NCBI RefSeq assembly: GCF_001989615.1
Contig: NZ_CP019067.1
Span: forward strand, 2,046,001-2,110,000
Direction of reading: 5' to 3'
DNA: 64,000 bases
Origin: Halorientalis sp. IM1011
Lineage (GTDB): Archaea; Halobacteriota; Halobacteria; Halobacteriales; Haloarculaceae
Both the position numbers and the translations under genes were made by a program. The notes under the pieces were generated by a model that saw only the letters and a program-made list of their open reading frames with translations, was not told where the DNA came from and searched no databases. This document shows positions 1 to 7,973 of this stretch, piece by piece (within the stretch, counting starts at the first letter, position 1; every line of letters begins with the position of its first letter).

Positions 1-811
1 TGCGGTAGATGCGGTTGCGCTTGTCGAACGGTTCGAAGGTGTCCCGGCACTCGTAGGGGAGCGTCTCGGTCATCCCGATGACGAGGAAGCCGTCACCACG
101 CAACGATCCCTCGATGGTCTCGAAGATGGGCACCTTGTACTCCGAATCGATGTAGATCAGCAGGTTCCGACAGAGCACCAGGTCGAAGTCGTGCTTGGGA
201 TCGCCCCGGATGAGGTCGTGGTTCTCGAACTCGACGAGGTCTTTCACCCGGTCTTTCACCTGGAACCGGTCGCCGTCCTGTTCCACGTAGCCCGTCGAGT
301 CGGCCAGCGGGGCGAGTTCGTCGCCGATGTCGGTCGTCTGGGAGGTCTCGTAGACGCCCTCGCGAGCGACGTTCAGGGAGTCGTCGCTGATGTCGGTGCC
401 CAGGACCGAGAGGCGGCGTTCGTCGATCTCCGGGTCGTCGAGCGCGAGCATCGCGAGCGAGTACGGTTCCCGGCCGTCGGCACAGGGGGCGCTCCAGGCC
501 CGGACCGTCCGGCGCTCGTCGGTCAACCGCCGCAGCACGTCCCGGATGCCGCTCCAGGCCTCGGGGTTGCGGAAGAAGCCGGTGACGTTGATCGACAGCG
601 AGTCGAGCAACTGGGCCTGCTCGCCGCCGTCGTCGATCAGTTGGCGCTGATACTCCTCGTAGCTGTCGGCACCGGTCCGGCGCATCCGGGCGGTGATCCG
701 CCGGTCGAGATAGGCGTCGTTGTAGAAGCCGGTCTCGAATCCCACGTCGCGCTGGATGTACCCGAGGAGGTCGTCGAAGGCCTCGCGGGACTCCTGCCTG
801 CTGTCGGTCAT
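1..811 (-). CDS. cheR: CheR chemotaxis protein methyltransferase, 3' part cut by window edge
   Basis: SAM-dependent methyltransferase that methylates glutamates on chemoreceptors for sensory adaptation. The leftward frame from the ATG at 811 is open to base 1 (270 codons visible). Its N-terminal helical CheR domain (about residues 1-75) is followed by the Rossmann methyltransferase domain, with NVTGFFR, the SAM-binding stretch around WSAPCADGREPYS, and LCRNLLIYID typical of CheR near residue 210. The start lies 1 base beyond the cheA stop codon (TGA at 813-815), so it is the third gene of the cheB-cheA-cheR transcript. The C-terminus lies outside the window. Identification is secure; completeness cannot be judged. 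Confidence 0.95.
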   Translation of the reverse strand, partial: MTDSRQESREAFDDLLGYIQRDVGFETGFYNDAYLDRRITARMRRTGADSYEEYQRQLIDDGGEQAQLLDSLSINVTGFFRNPEAWSGIRDVLRRLTDERRTVRAWSAPCADGREPYSLAMLALDDPEIDERRLSVLGTDISDDSLNVAREGVYETSQTTDIGDELAPLADSTGYVEQDGDRFQVKDRVKDLVEFENHDLIRGDPKHDFDLVLCRNLLIYIDSEYKVPIFETIEGSLRGDGFLVIGMTETLPYECRDTFEPFDKRNRIYR

Positions 812-812
812 C

Positions 813-2801
813 TCAGAGAGTCACCACGTCGAGGATGTGGACGATGTTGCCGTCTCCGAGGACGGCAGTTCCCGAGAGGCCGGGCGTCCCGCTGAGGATG
901 CCCTCCAGGGGTTTGACGACGACTTCCTCCTGCTGGGTGACGGCGTCACACTTCAGTGCGACCTGCCGTTCGGACTCCCGGATGCGGACGAGCATGCCGT
1001 CGCCGTTTTCCTTCGCGTCGGGCACGTCGAACGCCTCGGCGATGTCGACGATCGGGTAGATGTCGCCGTCGTGTTCGACGACTTCCTCGCCGTTGATCAC
1101 CTTCGTCCCGTTCTTCTGGCTGATCTCGTCGATGTTCTTGATCGGGACGCCGTACTGCTCGTCGCCGACCTGCACGAACAGGACCTTGACGATGGCCATC
1201 GTCACGGGCAGGCGAAGCGAGACGGTCGTCCCCTCGCCGGGCTCGGAGTCGACCGAGACCGACCCGTCCAGTTGCGTGACGGTGTCGTGGACCACGTCCA
1301 TCCCGACGCCGCGCCCACTGGTGTCGGTGACCTCCTCCTTCGTCGAGAGGCCGGGGTGGAAAGCCAGGTCGTAGATCTCGCCGTCCTCCATCCGATCGAG
1401 TTCCTCCTCGCTCCGGACGCCGTGTTCCAGCGCCTGCTGGCGGATGTCCTCGACGGCAAGCCCCGCGCCGTCGTCCTCGACCTCGATGATGACGTGATCC
1501 CGTTCACGGGTTGCCCGCAACTCGACGGTCCCCTCGCGGGGTTTGCCCGTCCGTTCGCGTTCCTCGGGGGGTTCGATCCCGTGGTCGACGGAGTTCCGCA
1601 GGATGTGCATCAGGGGGTCCGAGATTTCGGTGAGGATCGTCCGGTCGAGTTCGATGTCCTCGCCCTCGATCTCGAAGTTCACCTCCTTGTCGAGTTCTCG
1701 CGCCAGGTCCCGGACGAGTCGCGGGAACTTGCCCACGACCTTCTTCAGCGGGATCAGGCGCATGTCCATGACGGTGTTCTGGAGGTTGGCGCTGATCTTG
1801 TCCAGTTCGTTGAGGTTCTCGCTGGCGGCGTCCGTGTCGCCGTCGTCGACGGCCCGGCGGAGCTTGATCCGGCTGGTCACGAGCTGTTCGACCTGCCCGT
1901 GGAGTTCGTCCAGTCGGTCCACGTCCACCCGGACGGACTTGATCTCGTCGACGGAGGAGTCCGTCGAGGCCGCCGTGGCACCGCCGTCGTCGCCGTCGTC
2001 CTCGCCGTCGGCGAACCCGTCGACCACCTCGACCGCGTAGGCGTCGATCTTGGAGACCCGTTCGAGGCTTCCCCGCAACACGTCGACGTCGGGGGCGTCC
2101 ACCAGCAGATCGAACCCGGCCTCGTACTCGCCGTCCTCGATCTCGGCCCGGGCGGGTTCGGCCGCCAGGAGTCCGAAGGTGTCGGCGACTGCCTCGACCG
2201 CGAGCATGCCGTCGACGCCTTTCATGTTGCTGTCGCCGATCTCGACACGGATCTGGTAGGCCTCGTCGGCGTCGACGCTCGCGTCGGCGAACATCGCGGT
2301 GTCGACTTCGACGCTCCCGTCACCGTCGGGGTCGTCGCTCACCTCCGCCGCGTCGTCGGCGTCGCTGCCGGCCGCTTGCTCGTCGTCGGCCTCCTCGGTC
2401 CCGTCGTCTTCGGCGGCTTCGGAGCCGTCCTCCAGAACCCCCCGGATCTCGGCGACCATCTCGGAGGTGTCGGTCGACGATTCTCCGTCGGCTTCGATCT
2501 CTCCGACGATGACCTCGATCTGGTCGACGCCGGCGAAGATCATGTCCATCCGCTCGGGGGTGACCTCCATCTCCCCCTCGCGCATCTCGTCTAAGAGGTC
2601 CTCGATGGCGTGGGCGAGGTCGCTCGCGTCCTCGAAGCCCATCGCGCCGAAGTTGCCCTTCAGCGTGTGGGCCTTTCGGAAGATCGACTCCATCGCCTGC
2701 TCGTCTTCCGGGTCGGACTCCAGGGCGAGCAGGGAGTTGTTCAGTTCGGTGATCGCTTCCTCGCTTTCGCGGATGAACGCGTCGAGATACTGGTCCTCCA
2801 T
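813..2801 (-). CDS. cheA: CheA chemotaxis sensor histidine kinase
   Basis: Autokinase that couples receptors and CheW to phosphorylation of CheY and CheB. Domains in order over 662 residues: HPt domain with phospho-acceptor His45 in FRKAHTLKGNFG; an acidic linker (about 120-185); a P2-like response-regulator docking region (about 190-265); dimerisation helices (about 280-345); HATPase with N box ILRNSVDHGIE, G1 DDGAGL and G2 GRGVGMDVV; and a C-terminal CheW-like SH3 domain beginning near residue 525. All catalytic motifs are intact. It lies 3 bases downstream of the cheB stop, so the genes are co-transcribed leftward. The Asp/Glu-rich linkers are normal for haloarchaea. Confidence 0.97.
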   Translation of the reverse strand: MEDQYLDAFIRESEEAITELNNSLLALESDPEDEQAMESIFRKAHTLKGNFGAMGFEDASDLAHAIEDLLDEMREGEMEVTPERMDMIFAGVDQIEVIVGEIEADGESSTDTSEMVAEIRGVLEDGSEAAEDDGTEEADDEQAAGSDADDAAEVSDDPDGDGSVEVDTAMFADASVDADEAYQIRVEIGDSNMKGVDGMLAVEAVADTFGLLAAEPARAEIEDGEYEAGFDLLVDAPDVDVLRGSLERVSKIDAYAVEVVDGFADGEDDGDDGGATAASTDSSVDEIKSVRVDVDRLDELHGQVEQLVTSRIKLRRAVDDGDTDAASENLNELDKISANLQNTVMDMRLIPLKKVVGKFPRLVRDLARELDKEVNFEIEGEDIELDRTILTEISDPLMHILRNSVDHGIEPPEERERTGKPREGTVELRATRERDHVIIEVEDDGAGLAVEDIRQQALEHGVRSEEELDRMEDGEIYDLAFHPGLSTKEEVTDTSGRGVGMDVVHDTVTQLDGSVSVDSEPGEGTTVSLRLPVTMAIVKVLFVQVGDEQYGVPIKNIDEISQKNGTKVINGEEVVEHDGDIYPIVDIAEAFDVPDAKENGDGMLVRIRESERQVALKCDAVTQQEEVVVKPLEGILSGTPGLSGTAVLGDGNIVHILDVVTL

Positions 2802-2804
2802 AAG

Positions 2805-3926
2805 TTAGGCCTCCGTAATCGCCTCGAGTACGGCGTCGGTGATCGACTCCAGCGCGAGTTCGTCGTCGACGACGCCTGTCTCGACGGCTCGTTTCGGCAT
2901 GCCGTACACCGCGGAACTCGCCTCGTCCTGGGCGATCACGTGACCGCCCGCCTGCGCGACAGCCCGGACGCCCTCGGCACCGTCGGTCCCCATGCCGGTC
3001 AGGATGACGGCGACCATCGGGTCGGTGATGCAGTCGGCGGCGCTCCGCATCGTCACGTCGACGGCCGGGCGAACGCTGTTCTCCGGCGCTGTCTCCGTAC
3101 ACGCCACGCGGAGTCGCCCGCGGGCGTAGTTGGTGACGTCCATGTGTTTGCCGCCAGCCGCCACGAGCGCCTCGCCGCCGCCGATGCGTGCCCCGTCGGT
3201 CGCCTCGCGCACGTCGTAGTCGCTACGGCCGTCGAGCCGTTCTGCGAACCGGCTCGTGAAGCCGTCGGGCATGTGCTGGACGATCAACACGCGCAGATCC
3301 GCCTCCAGGGGGAGCTCGGCCATGATCTGCTCGACCACGGTCGGTCCGCCCGTCGAGGAGCCCAGCAACAGCGTCGGACGATCGACGTACGACGCGTCCG
3401 GTTTCGTGACGCTGCTGGCCTCCCCTGTCGCGCTCGCGGGTGTCGCCGTCTCGGCCGCTTCGACGGCCTCGGTGTAGGCTTCCTGGGGCGTGGTCGCGTC
3501 GGTGCCAGGCCCGACGCTCACGTCGACGTCGGCGACCGACTGGACCATCTCCGTCAGCTGGTCCGCCAGACGCGACATCTCCATCGAGACCTCGCCGCCG
3601 GGCTTGGTGAAGAAGTCGACTGCGCCCTTCTCCAGGGCCTCGAAGGTCACGTCGGCGTTCTCGTCGGTATGGGCCGACAACATGAGCACCGGTGTGGGGT
3701 TTTCGGCCATGATCTCCTCGACGGCCTCGATGCCGTTCATCTCGGGCATCTCCACGTCCATGGTCACGACGTCGGGTTCGTGTTCGCGGACGGCCCGGAC
3801 GGCCTCGTGGCCGTTCCGCGCCTCGGCGACGACCTCGACGCCGCTCTCCTCGAGCATGTCGGAGATGACGCTGCGCATGAAGTGCGAATCGTCCGTGACG
3901 ACGGCCCGTGTCGGGCGTTTCGGCAT
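2805..3926 (-). CDS. cheB: CheB receptor methylesterase / response regulator
   Basis: Phosphorylation-activated esterase/deamidase that removes receptor methyl groups. Receiver domain residues 1-115 with phospho-Asp57 (VVTMDVEMP), acid pair TDDS at 11-14 and Lys108 (FFTKPGG); a variable linker rich in Ala/Thr; then the CheB esterase domain with the triad Ser191 (GSSTGGP), His218 (VQHMPDGF) and Asp315 (MGTDGAEG). At 373 residues it is near the family norm. I chose the ATG at 3926 because it leaves little sequence before the first receiver strand and lies about 37 bases from a TATA-like TTTATT on the minus strand. First gene of the cheB-cheA-cheR transcript. Confidence 0.97.
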   Translation of the reverse strand: MPKRPTRAVVTDDSHFMRSVISDMLEESGVEVVAEARNGHEAVRAVREHEPDVVTMDVEMPEMNGIEAVEEIMAENPTPVLMLSAHTDENADVTFEALEKGAVDFFTKPGGEVSMEMSRLADQLTEMVQSVADVDVSVGPGTDATTPQEAYTEAVEAAETATPASATGEASSVTKPDASYVDRPTLLLGSSTGGPTVVEQIMAELPLEADLRVLIVQHMPDGFTSRFAERLDGRSDYDVREATDGARIGGGEALVAAGGKHMDVTNYARGRLRVACTETAPENSVRPAVDVTMRSAADCITDPMVAVILTGMGTDGAEGVRAVAQAGGHVIAQDEASSAVYGMPKRAVETGVVDDELALESITDAVLEAITEA

Positions 3927-4068
3927 CCGTGAGTTCTGTCACGGTGGTATCCGCGAGCGACCAATAAAGACACCGCCCCCGTAATCAAATGTGATAGCCC
4001 GGGGGGCAGTCTTAAGTCCGGATCCGGCCTCAGTTGGAGACAGACCGACCACTGCGGTCGAACCCACT
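3927..4068. promoter_or_regulatory. Divergent che promoter region
   Basis: Gap of 142 bases between the divergent cheB and cheW genes. On the minus strand TTTATT (3968 down to 3963) lies about 37 bases before the cheB ATG, the spacing expected for a short-leader haloarchaeal message. On the plus strand TCTTAAG (4010-4016) is the best TATA candidate for cheW, predicting a leader of about 30 bases. Assignments come from spacing and composition only. Confidence 0.5.
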
Positions 4069-4524
4069 ATGTCACAGGCGACACCGACGGACACCGTCGA
4101 GGCGACCGGACAGGTCCTGGAGTTCGAACTGGGGCCGGAGACGTACTGCGTCGACATCGACTACGTGACCGAGATCGTCGACGTCGGCGAGTTGACGGGG
4201 CTGCCGAACGCGCCCGACTACGTGCGAGGCGTGATGGACCTGCGCGGGCGGACGACGGCCATCGTCGACCCGAAGTCGATCTTCGACATCGACGGGACCG
4301 ACGCCGACGGCCAGCGGATCATCGTGTTCGATCCGGAGATCATCGGCGACCGCAAGGCTGCGGGGTGGCTCGTCGACGAAGTCCGCCAGGTCGTCAAACT
4401 CGATTCCGACACCATCGAGGCCGCACCCGACGGCGGCCGCGAGGCGGTTCGGGGCGTTATCAACCACGAGGACGACGACAGGGGGTTCGTGATCTGGGTC
4501 GATCCCCAGGCCGTCCACCGGTGA
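4069..4524 (+). CDS. cheW: CheW coupling protein
   Basis: Adapter that links chemoreceptors to CheA in the signalling array. The 151-residue product is a single CheW domain: VLEFELGPETYCVDIDYV at the first strands, then the conserved LPNAPDYVRGVMDLRGR stretch and a middle IIVFDPE strand, ending in an acidic region. The frame is open further upstream, but the ATG at 4069 gives the normal CheW N-terminus and sits downstream of the TATA candidate at 4010. It is divergent from cheB and leads into the rightward motility genes. Length and motifs fit the family; no domain is missing. Confidence 0.95.
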   Translation: MSQATPTDTVEATGQVLEFELGPETYCVDIDYVTEIVDVGELTGLPNAPDYVRGVMDLRGRTTAIVDPKSIFDIDGTDADGQRIIVFDPEIIGDRKAAGWLVDEVRQVVKLDSDTIEAAPDGGREAVRGVINHEDDDRGFVIWVDPQAVHR

Positions 4525-4622
4525 GCGTTCGGGCGAACGGGCATCTCGGGACTCAAGCCCCCGCCTGGGCGGCACTTACGATCAGTTGGGGAACAAGATT
4601 TTTCTACTCGGACGACGGACCC

Positions 4623-4632
4623 TTTTTTAATT
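4623..4632 (+). promoter_or_regulatory. TATA box for the KaiC-like ATPase gene
   Basis: TTTTTTAATT lies about 30-35 bases before the ATG at 4661 in otherwise GC-rich sequence. This spacing predicts a leaderless or nearly leaderless transcript, common in haloarchaea. Confidence 0.55.
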
Positions 4633-4660
4633 CGCGGCGTGTACGCCTCTCCAAGAGAAC

Positions 4661-5386
4661 ATGATCGAGCTAACGAAGACGGGGATCGACGGACTCGACC
4701 AGATCCTCAACGGTGGGATCGTCACGAACTCGACGACGCTGGTCAGCGGGAATCCGGGGGCGGGCAAGTCCATCCTGGGACTCCAGTACATCTACAACGG
4801 CGTCGAGATGTTCGACGAGAAGGGGATCTACCTGTCCTTCGAGGAGAACGAACAGGACATCCGTGAAGCCGCGGAATCCATCGGCTTCGAGAACTGGGCC
4901 GACCACGTCGAGAGCGGCGACATCAAGGTGTTCGACAAGCAGGTGCTGCTCCGGGAGAACGACTTTACTTCTTCGCTGGACCTGTTGCTCGACGACATCC
5001 AGGACGAGGACTACCAGCGGATGGTACTCGATTCGCTGACGATGTTCCAGCTCTTCTTCGAGAACGAACAGGAGAAACGAACCTACCTGCTGAAGTTCAC
5101 CGACATCCTCCGGCAGAACGAACTGACGACGCTGATGACCAACGAACAGGGAGCCGTCTTCCCCGACACCGACATCGGCCTCGAGAACTACCTCACCGAC
5201 GGGAACATCTACCTGATCCAGACCCCCACGGAGTCCGGCGTCAACCGCTACGTCTGGGTGGCGAAGATGCGCAAACAGAACATCGAGACCGACATCTTCC
5301 CCATGGAGATCGAACACGGCGGGATCACCGTCCACCAGAACGCCAGCGCGTTCTCGATGATGAGTGAGGACGAATCGCCGATCTGA
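4661..5386 (+). CDS. KaiC/RAD55-family RecA-like ATPase of the motility island
   Basis: Single-domain RecA-fold ATPase of the archaeal KaiC-like group (241 residues). Walker A GNPGAGKS is at residues 30-37, preceded by the family TGIDGLDQILNGGI motif; YLSFEENEQDIREAA follows, and a Walker B-like strand ends in RMVLDSLTMF. It has one KaiC domain, not the two of cyanobacterial KaiC, and lacks an obvious C-terminal phosphorylation segment. It has its own promoter and sits between cheW and a winged-helix regulator. Haloarchaeal KaiC-like proteins near arl genes have been linked to motility control (CirA in Haloferax), so a regulatory role in motility is a reasonable inference; the exact partner is unknown. 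Confidence 0.85.
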   Translation: MIELTKTGIDGLDQILNGGIVTNSTTLVSGNPGAGKSILGLQYIYNGVEMFDEKGIYLSFEENEQDIREAAESIGFENWADHVESGDIKVFDKQVLLRENDFTSSLDLLLDDIQDEDYQRMVLDSLTMFQLFFENEQEKRTYLLKFTDILRQNELTTLMTNEQGAVFPDTDIGLENYLTDGNIYLIQTPTESGVNRYVWVAKMRKQNIETDIFPMEIEHGGITVHQNASAFSMMSEDESPI

Positions 5387-5513
5387 GGCGCTCTCCCCGA
5401 CGTTATAGACGACGATAACGGGTATCAACGACCGAAATCCGAGCGCGACCGGACGAAACCGCACGCGACGGCACAGGTCGTGGATCGCTTCAATGATTCG
5501 TTTGACCCGTCAA

Positions 5514-5546
5514 TTTTATAATTGGGTAAATTCATTATCTGATAAT
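5514..5546 (+). promoter_or_regulatory. Promoter with palindromic operator candidate for the winged-helix gene
   Basis: TTTTATAATT at 5514-5523 is a good TATA box 26-35 bases before the ATG at 5549. Between it and the start codon is a perfect palindrome, ATTATC-T-GATAAT (5534-5546), overlapping the expected transcription start. That position suits autorepression by the downstream regulator. The palindrome is seen directly; the operator role is inferred. Confidence 0.5.
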
Positions 5547-5548
5547 CA

Positions 5549-5884
5549 ATGCCACCTGCTGAGATTCTACGAACGCTTGGAAACAAGTACAGTGCCGAGA
5601 TTCTGGAGGCCACGGACGAGCCCCAGTCGGCACAGGGGTTGAGCGAGGAACTCGACATACCCATCGCCACCTGCTACCGCCGGATCGACGAGTTGACCGA
5701 GCACGATCTGCTCGAACTCCACGACAACATCCTCTCGGACGACCGGCGTCGGATCAAGGTCTACCGGCGCAACGTCGACGAGATCACCGTCGACTTCTCG
5801 GGGGAACTCTCGGTGGCCGTCGAAGAGCGGTCGGAAGTGACCAACAAACTCGACGAGGCCTGGCGGACGCTCTCGGAGAGCTAA
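5549..5884 (+). CDS. Winged helix-turn-helix transcriptional regulator (ArsR/MarR-like)
   Basis: Small DNA-binding protein of 111 residues. An N-terminal winged helix (about 1-75) includes ILRTLGNKYSAEILEATDEP, recognition-helix segment IPIATCYRRIDELTEHDLLEL and a basic wing (DDRRRIKVYRR); the C-terminal 35 residues look like a short dimerisation or partner-binding tail. The gene is followed after 142 bases by a DUF7521-like three-helix membrane protein. The same two-gene arrangement recurs at 56152-56891 with a clearly related regulator, so the pair is probably a functional unit. Location inside the archaellum island suggests control of motility genes. A perfect palindrome precedes its start codon. 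Confidence 0.85.
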   Translation: MPPAEILRTLGNKYSAEILEATDEPQSAQGLSEELDIPIATCYRRIDELTEHDLLELHDNILSDDRRRIKVYRRNVDEITVDFSGELSVAVEERSEVTNKLDEAWRTLSES

Positions 5885-6026
5885 TTTCAGTACTGGGCAC
5901 TGGGGGAACGGGAGACCGACGACGTCCTGCGGTTTTTCGCCGTCTGTAACGGGTAGTTATCAGCATAGATATTTTCAAGCATGGATTTAAGGTAGGTTCT
6001 GCCGTGGGTGGTCTTAGAGCACTGTG

Positions 6027-6305
6027 ATGACAGTAGAAATCCTCTATGCCGCCTCCACCTTGGTCTTCGTCGTGGCCGGGTTGACGATGGTCGGCATGGC
6101 CATACGCGCGTACGTACAAACGTCACGACAGGCGATGTTACATCTCTCGCTGGGGTTCTCGCTGGCCGTCGCTGGAGCCGCCGCGACGATGATCAGTGCG
6201 TTCATCAACGACTTCTCGGGCACCCGGTGGCTGTTGCTGGTCAACAGCGGGTTGACGACCTTCGGCTACCTGTTCGTGATGTACAGCCTCGTCACCTACG
6301 AGTAA
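6027..6305 (+). CDS. Small three-helix membrane protein (DUF7521-like)
   Basis: A 92-residue hydrophobic protein with three predicted membrane helices (about residues 4-27, 34-60 and 68-90) and little soluble sequence. A GTG at 6024 is directly adjacent, but the ATG at 6027 is preferred. It resembles the haloarchaeal DUF7521 family as I remember it, which is found beside winged-helix regulators. A second member occurs at 56589 next to the second regulator. A plausible role is membrane sequestration or sensing for the cognate transcription factor, but nothing in the sequence proves it. Upstream, ATTTAAGG near 5982-5989 may be its own TATA element. Confidence 0.7.
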   Translation: MTVEILYAASTLVFVVAGLTMVGMAIRAYVQTSRQAMLHLSLGFSLAVAGAAATMISAFINDFSGTRWLLLVNSGLTTFGYLFVMYSLVTYE

Positions 6306-6376
6306 CTCCCGCCGCCAGCCGTTGGGTGAACCACGGCTTGCACGGAGTGTTATCATCGGCGAAATCGTGGCCTACA

Positions 6377-6480
6377 CTCGATTATCACATCCAAATTCGC
6401 GAAACAGCGGTTACAAATCGCTATAATCGAGAGCTAATTGGTTGTTTTCAGACGAGATAATTGGCAGGTCAGGTTTATTA
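6377..6480 (+). promoter_or_regulatory. Archaellin gene control region: inverted repeat, half-site and TATA
   Basis: The 245-base gap before the archaellin gene holds a 9-base inverted repeat, CTCGATTAT (6377-6385) and ATAATCGAG (6423-6431), separated by 37 bases; a GATAAT half-site at 6456-6461; and a TATA box TTTATTA at 6474-6480. The predicted transcript starts near 6505, giving a leader of about 45 bases, unusually long for this region. ATTATC/GATAAT also forms the palindrome before the winged-helix gene. Confidence 0.45.
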
Positions 6481-6550
6481 CCAAGACTTCGTTCTGTCAG
6501 TGTAGAGTCCGGGTCGGCCGTGACGGTCGCTCGGGCACAGGTAACAAACC

Positions 6551-7216
6551 ATGTTCGAGATATTCAGAGAAGACGAAGACAAGGGTCAGGTCGGTATCGG
6601 GACCCTCATCGTGTTCATCGCGATGGTCCTCGTCGCGGCGATCGCGGCGGGCGTCCTGATCAACACGGCCGGCTTCCTGCAGAGTCAGTCAGAAGAGACC
6701 GGTGAACAGAGCAGTCAACAGGTCACCAACCGGCTGCAGGTCCAGCAGTCGAGCGGACTGGTCGAGGATAACGGCGGCGCCCTGACCGTGGGCGGCGTCG
6801 AGATGATCGCCACCAAGGCCCCCGGTGCGGAGGACATCGACCTCACGGGAGTGTCGATCCAGTGGGTCGACGACTCCGGGACGTACGACCTCGTCCACGC
6901 TGACGTGATCGACGCCGAGGGGAACAACGCCGACGGGGCGTTCGACCACGTCGGAATCAAGGACCAGGACAACTCGCTCGGCGGGGACGTCCCGGTCATC
7001 AACAGTCCCGACGACCGGGCGAAGCTGGTGATCAGCATCGGTGACGAGTACACCCAGGATAGCGCCTTCCCGTCGGACGCGATCCGCAGCGACACTACGG
7101 GCCTCCAGGAGGGTGACACGGTGACGCTCCGTATTACCACCCAGTCCGGGTCCGTCTCGACCGTCCGTCTGGTCGTCCCCGAATCGCTGAGTGGCAAGTC
7201 CGCCGCCACGCTCTAA
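6551..7216 (+). CDS. arlA: Archaellin (archaeal flagellin), class III signal peptide
   Basis: Filament subunit of the archaellum. The N-terminus [12 protein letters not shown] precedes the processing site G12/Q13 for the prepilin peptidase, followed by the conserved [19 protein letters not shown] hydrophobic stem that polymerises into the core. The rest (about 50-221) is an acidic beta-rich outer domain. Length 221 is normal. It is the only archaellin gene in the window. I find no N-X-S/T sequon in it, unusual because well-studied haloarchaeal archaellins are N-glycosylated. Two cluster-specific unknown genes follow. The family name is secure; haloarchaeal databases may still use flgA or flaA. 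Confidence 0.95.
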   Translation: MFEIFREDEDKGQVGIGTLIVFIAMVLVAAIAAGVLINTAGFLQSQSEETGEQSSQQVTNRLQVQQSSGLVEDNGGALTVGGVEMIATKAPGAEDIDLTGVSIQWVDDSGTYDLVHADVIDAEGNNADGAFDHVGIKDQDNSLGGDVPVINSPDDRAKLVISIGDEYTQDSAFPSDAIRSDTTGLQEGDTVTLRITTQSGSVSTVRLVVPESLSGKSAATL

Positions 7217-7328
7217 TCCGGTCGCGCACTTTTCGTTTTCTTCACGCCGATCAGAGACATCTCGATGCTTGCCAACTACATCGATACCACCGACGGAATT
7301 ATTGCCCTCGGTCACGGCAGACCCTAGC

Positions 7329-7970
7329 ATGTCCCCGGGCCCAGACGAGGAGCCGACCGGTGGCGACCCCGAAGAGGGGCCCGTCCTCTCGCCGGAGGAA
7401 CTCGACATCGGCGAGGACGAACACGTCAGGGAACTCGACGACGGGCGCTACGTGGTCTCGCCGAACGAACCCATCGCCGACTCCAAACCGGCCGGGCGGA
7501 TCGACGGCAGGACGACCGACGACCGACCCGTGCCGCCGGAACCCGACACCGATCCCGACCCGACCGGTGTGCCGTCGGCCACTGCACCGCACGAAACCGA
7601 ACCGGGCCCGGAACCGGAACTGACGGCCGACCAGGTTCACGAGTGGCTCACGAAGGATCTCGACGCGTCGAACTCCCGGTACGGCTTCGACATCACCGCG
7701 GCGTTCGACAGTGGGGTCTCCCAGCAACGGATGGTCTCGAACGACGTGGTCACCATCTTCGAGAACCTCGTCATGTGGTACGCCCAGCAGATCGACCGGA
7801 ACACGCCCGTCGAGGAGGTGCTCGGCATCCTCCTGATGGAGGCGTCGGTGCCGGTCCGGTACCCGCCCGACGCCATCGTCCGGACGCTCGAATCGACGGA
7901 CCTCTCGCCCGAGGACTCCATCGCCGATCTGCTCTCCGAGATCCGCGAGGACGACGGGTTCCAGCTCTGA
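7329..7970 (+). CDS. Motility-island protein of unknown function
   Basis: A 213-residue soluble acidic protein starting at the ATG at 7329 (the frame is open upstream but the extension is not protein-like). The N-terminal 100 residues are Pro/Asp/Glu-rich and probably disordered, with a short conserved-looking LSPEELDIGEDEHVRELDDG block. A helical domain follows (about 100-213) with VHEWLTKDLDASNSRYGFD and a long helix FENLVMWYAQQID. Such proteins sit between archaellin and cheY in other haloarchaea. I do not recognise a biochemical activity. Its stop is 3 bases before the next gene, so the two are co-translated and may work together. Confidence 0.75.
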   Translation: MSPGPDEEPTGGDPEEGPVLSPEELDIGEDEHVRELDDGRYVVSPNEPIADSKPAGRIDGRTTDDRPVPPEPDTDPDPTGVPSATAPHETEPGPEPELTADQVHEWLTKDLDASNSRYGFDITAAFDSGVSQQRMVSNDVVTIFENLVMWYAQQIDRNTPVEEVLGILLMEASVPVRYPPDAIVRTLESTDLSPEDSIADLLSEIREDDGFQL

Positions 7971-7973
7971 CGG

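Noticed and set aside
756-2594. Long plus-strand frame of over 600 codons opposite cheA
   Set aside because: It is the mirror of a real, motif-complete cheA; the predicted sequence is Asp/Val/Leu-rich without any domain, as expected for antisense frames in GC-rich DNA.
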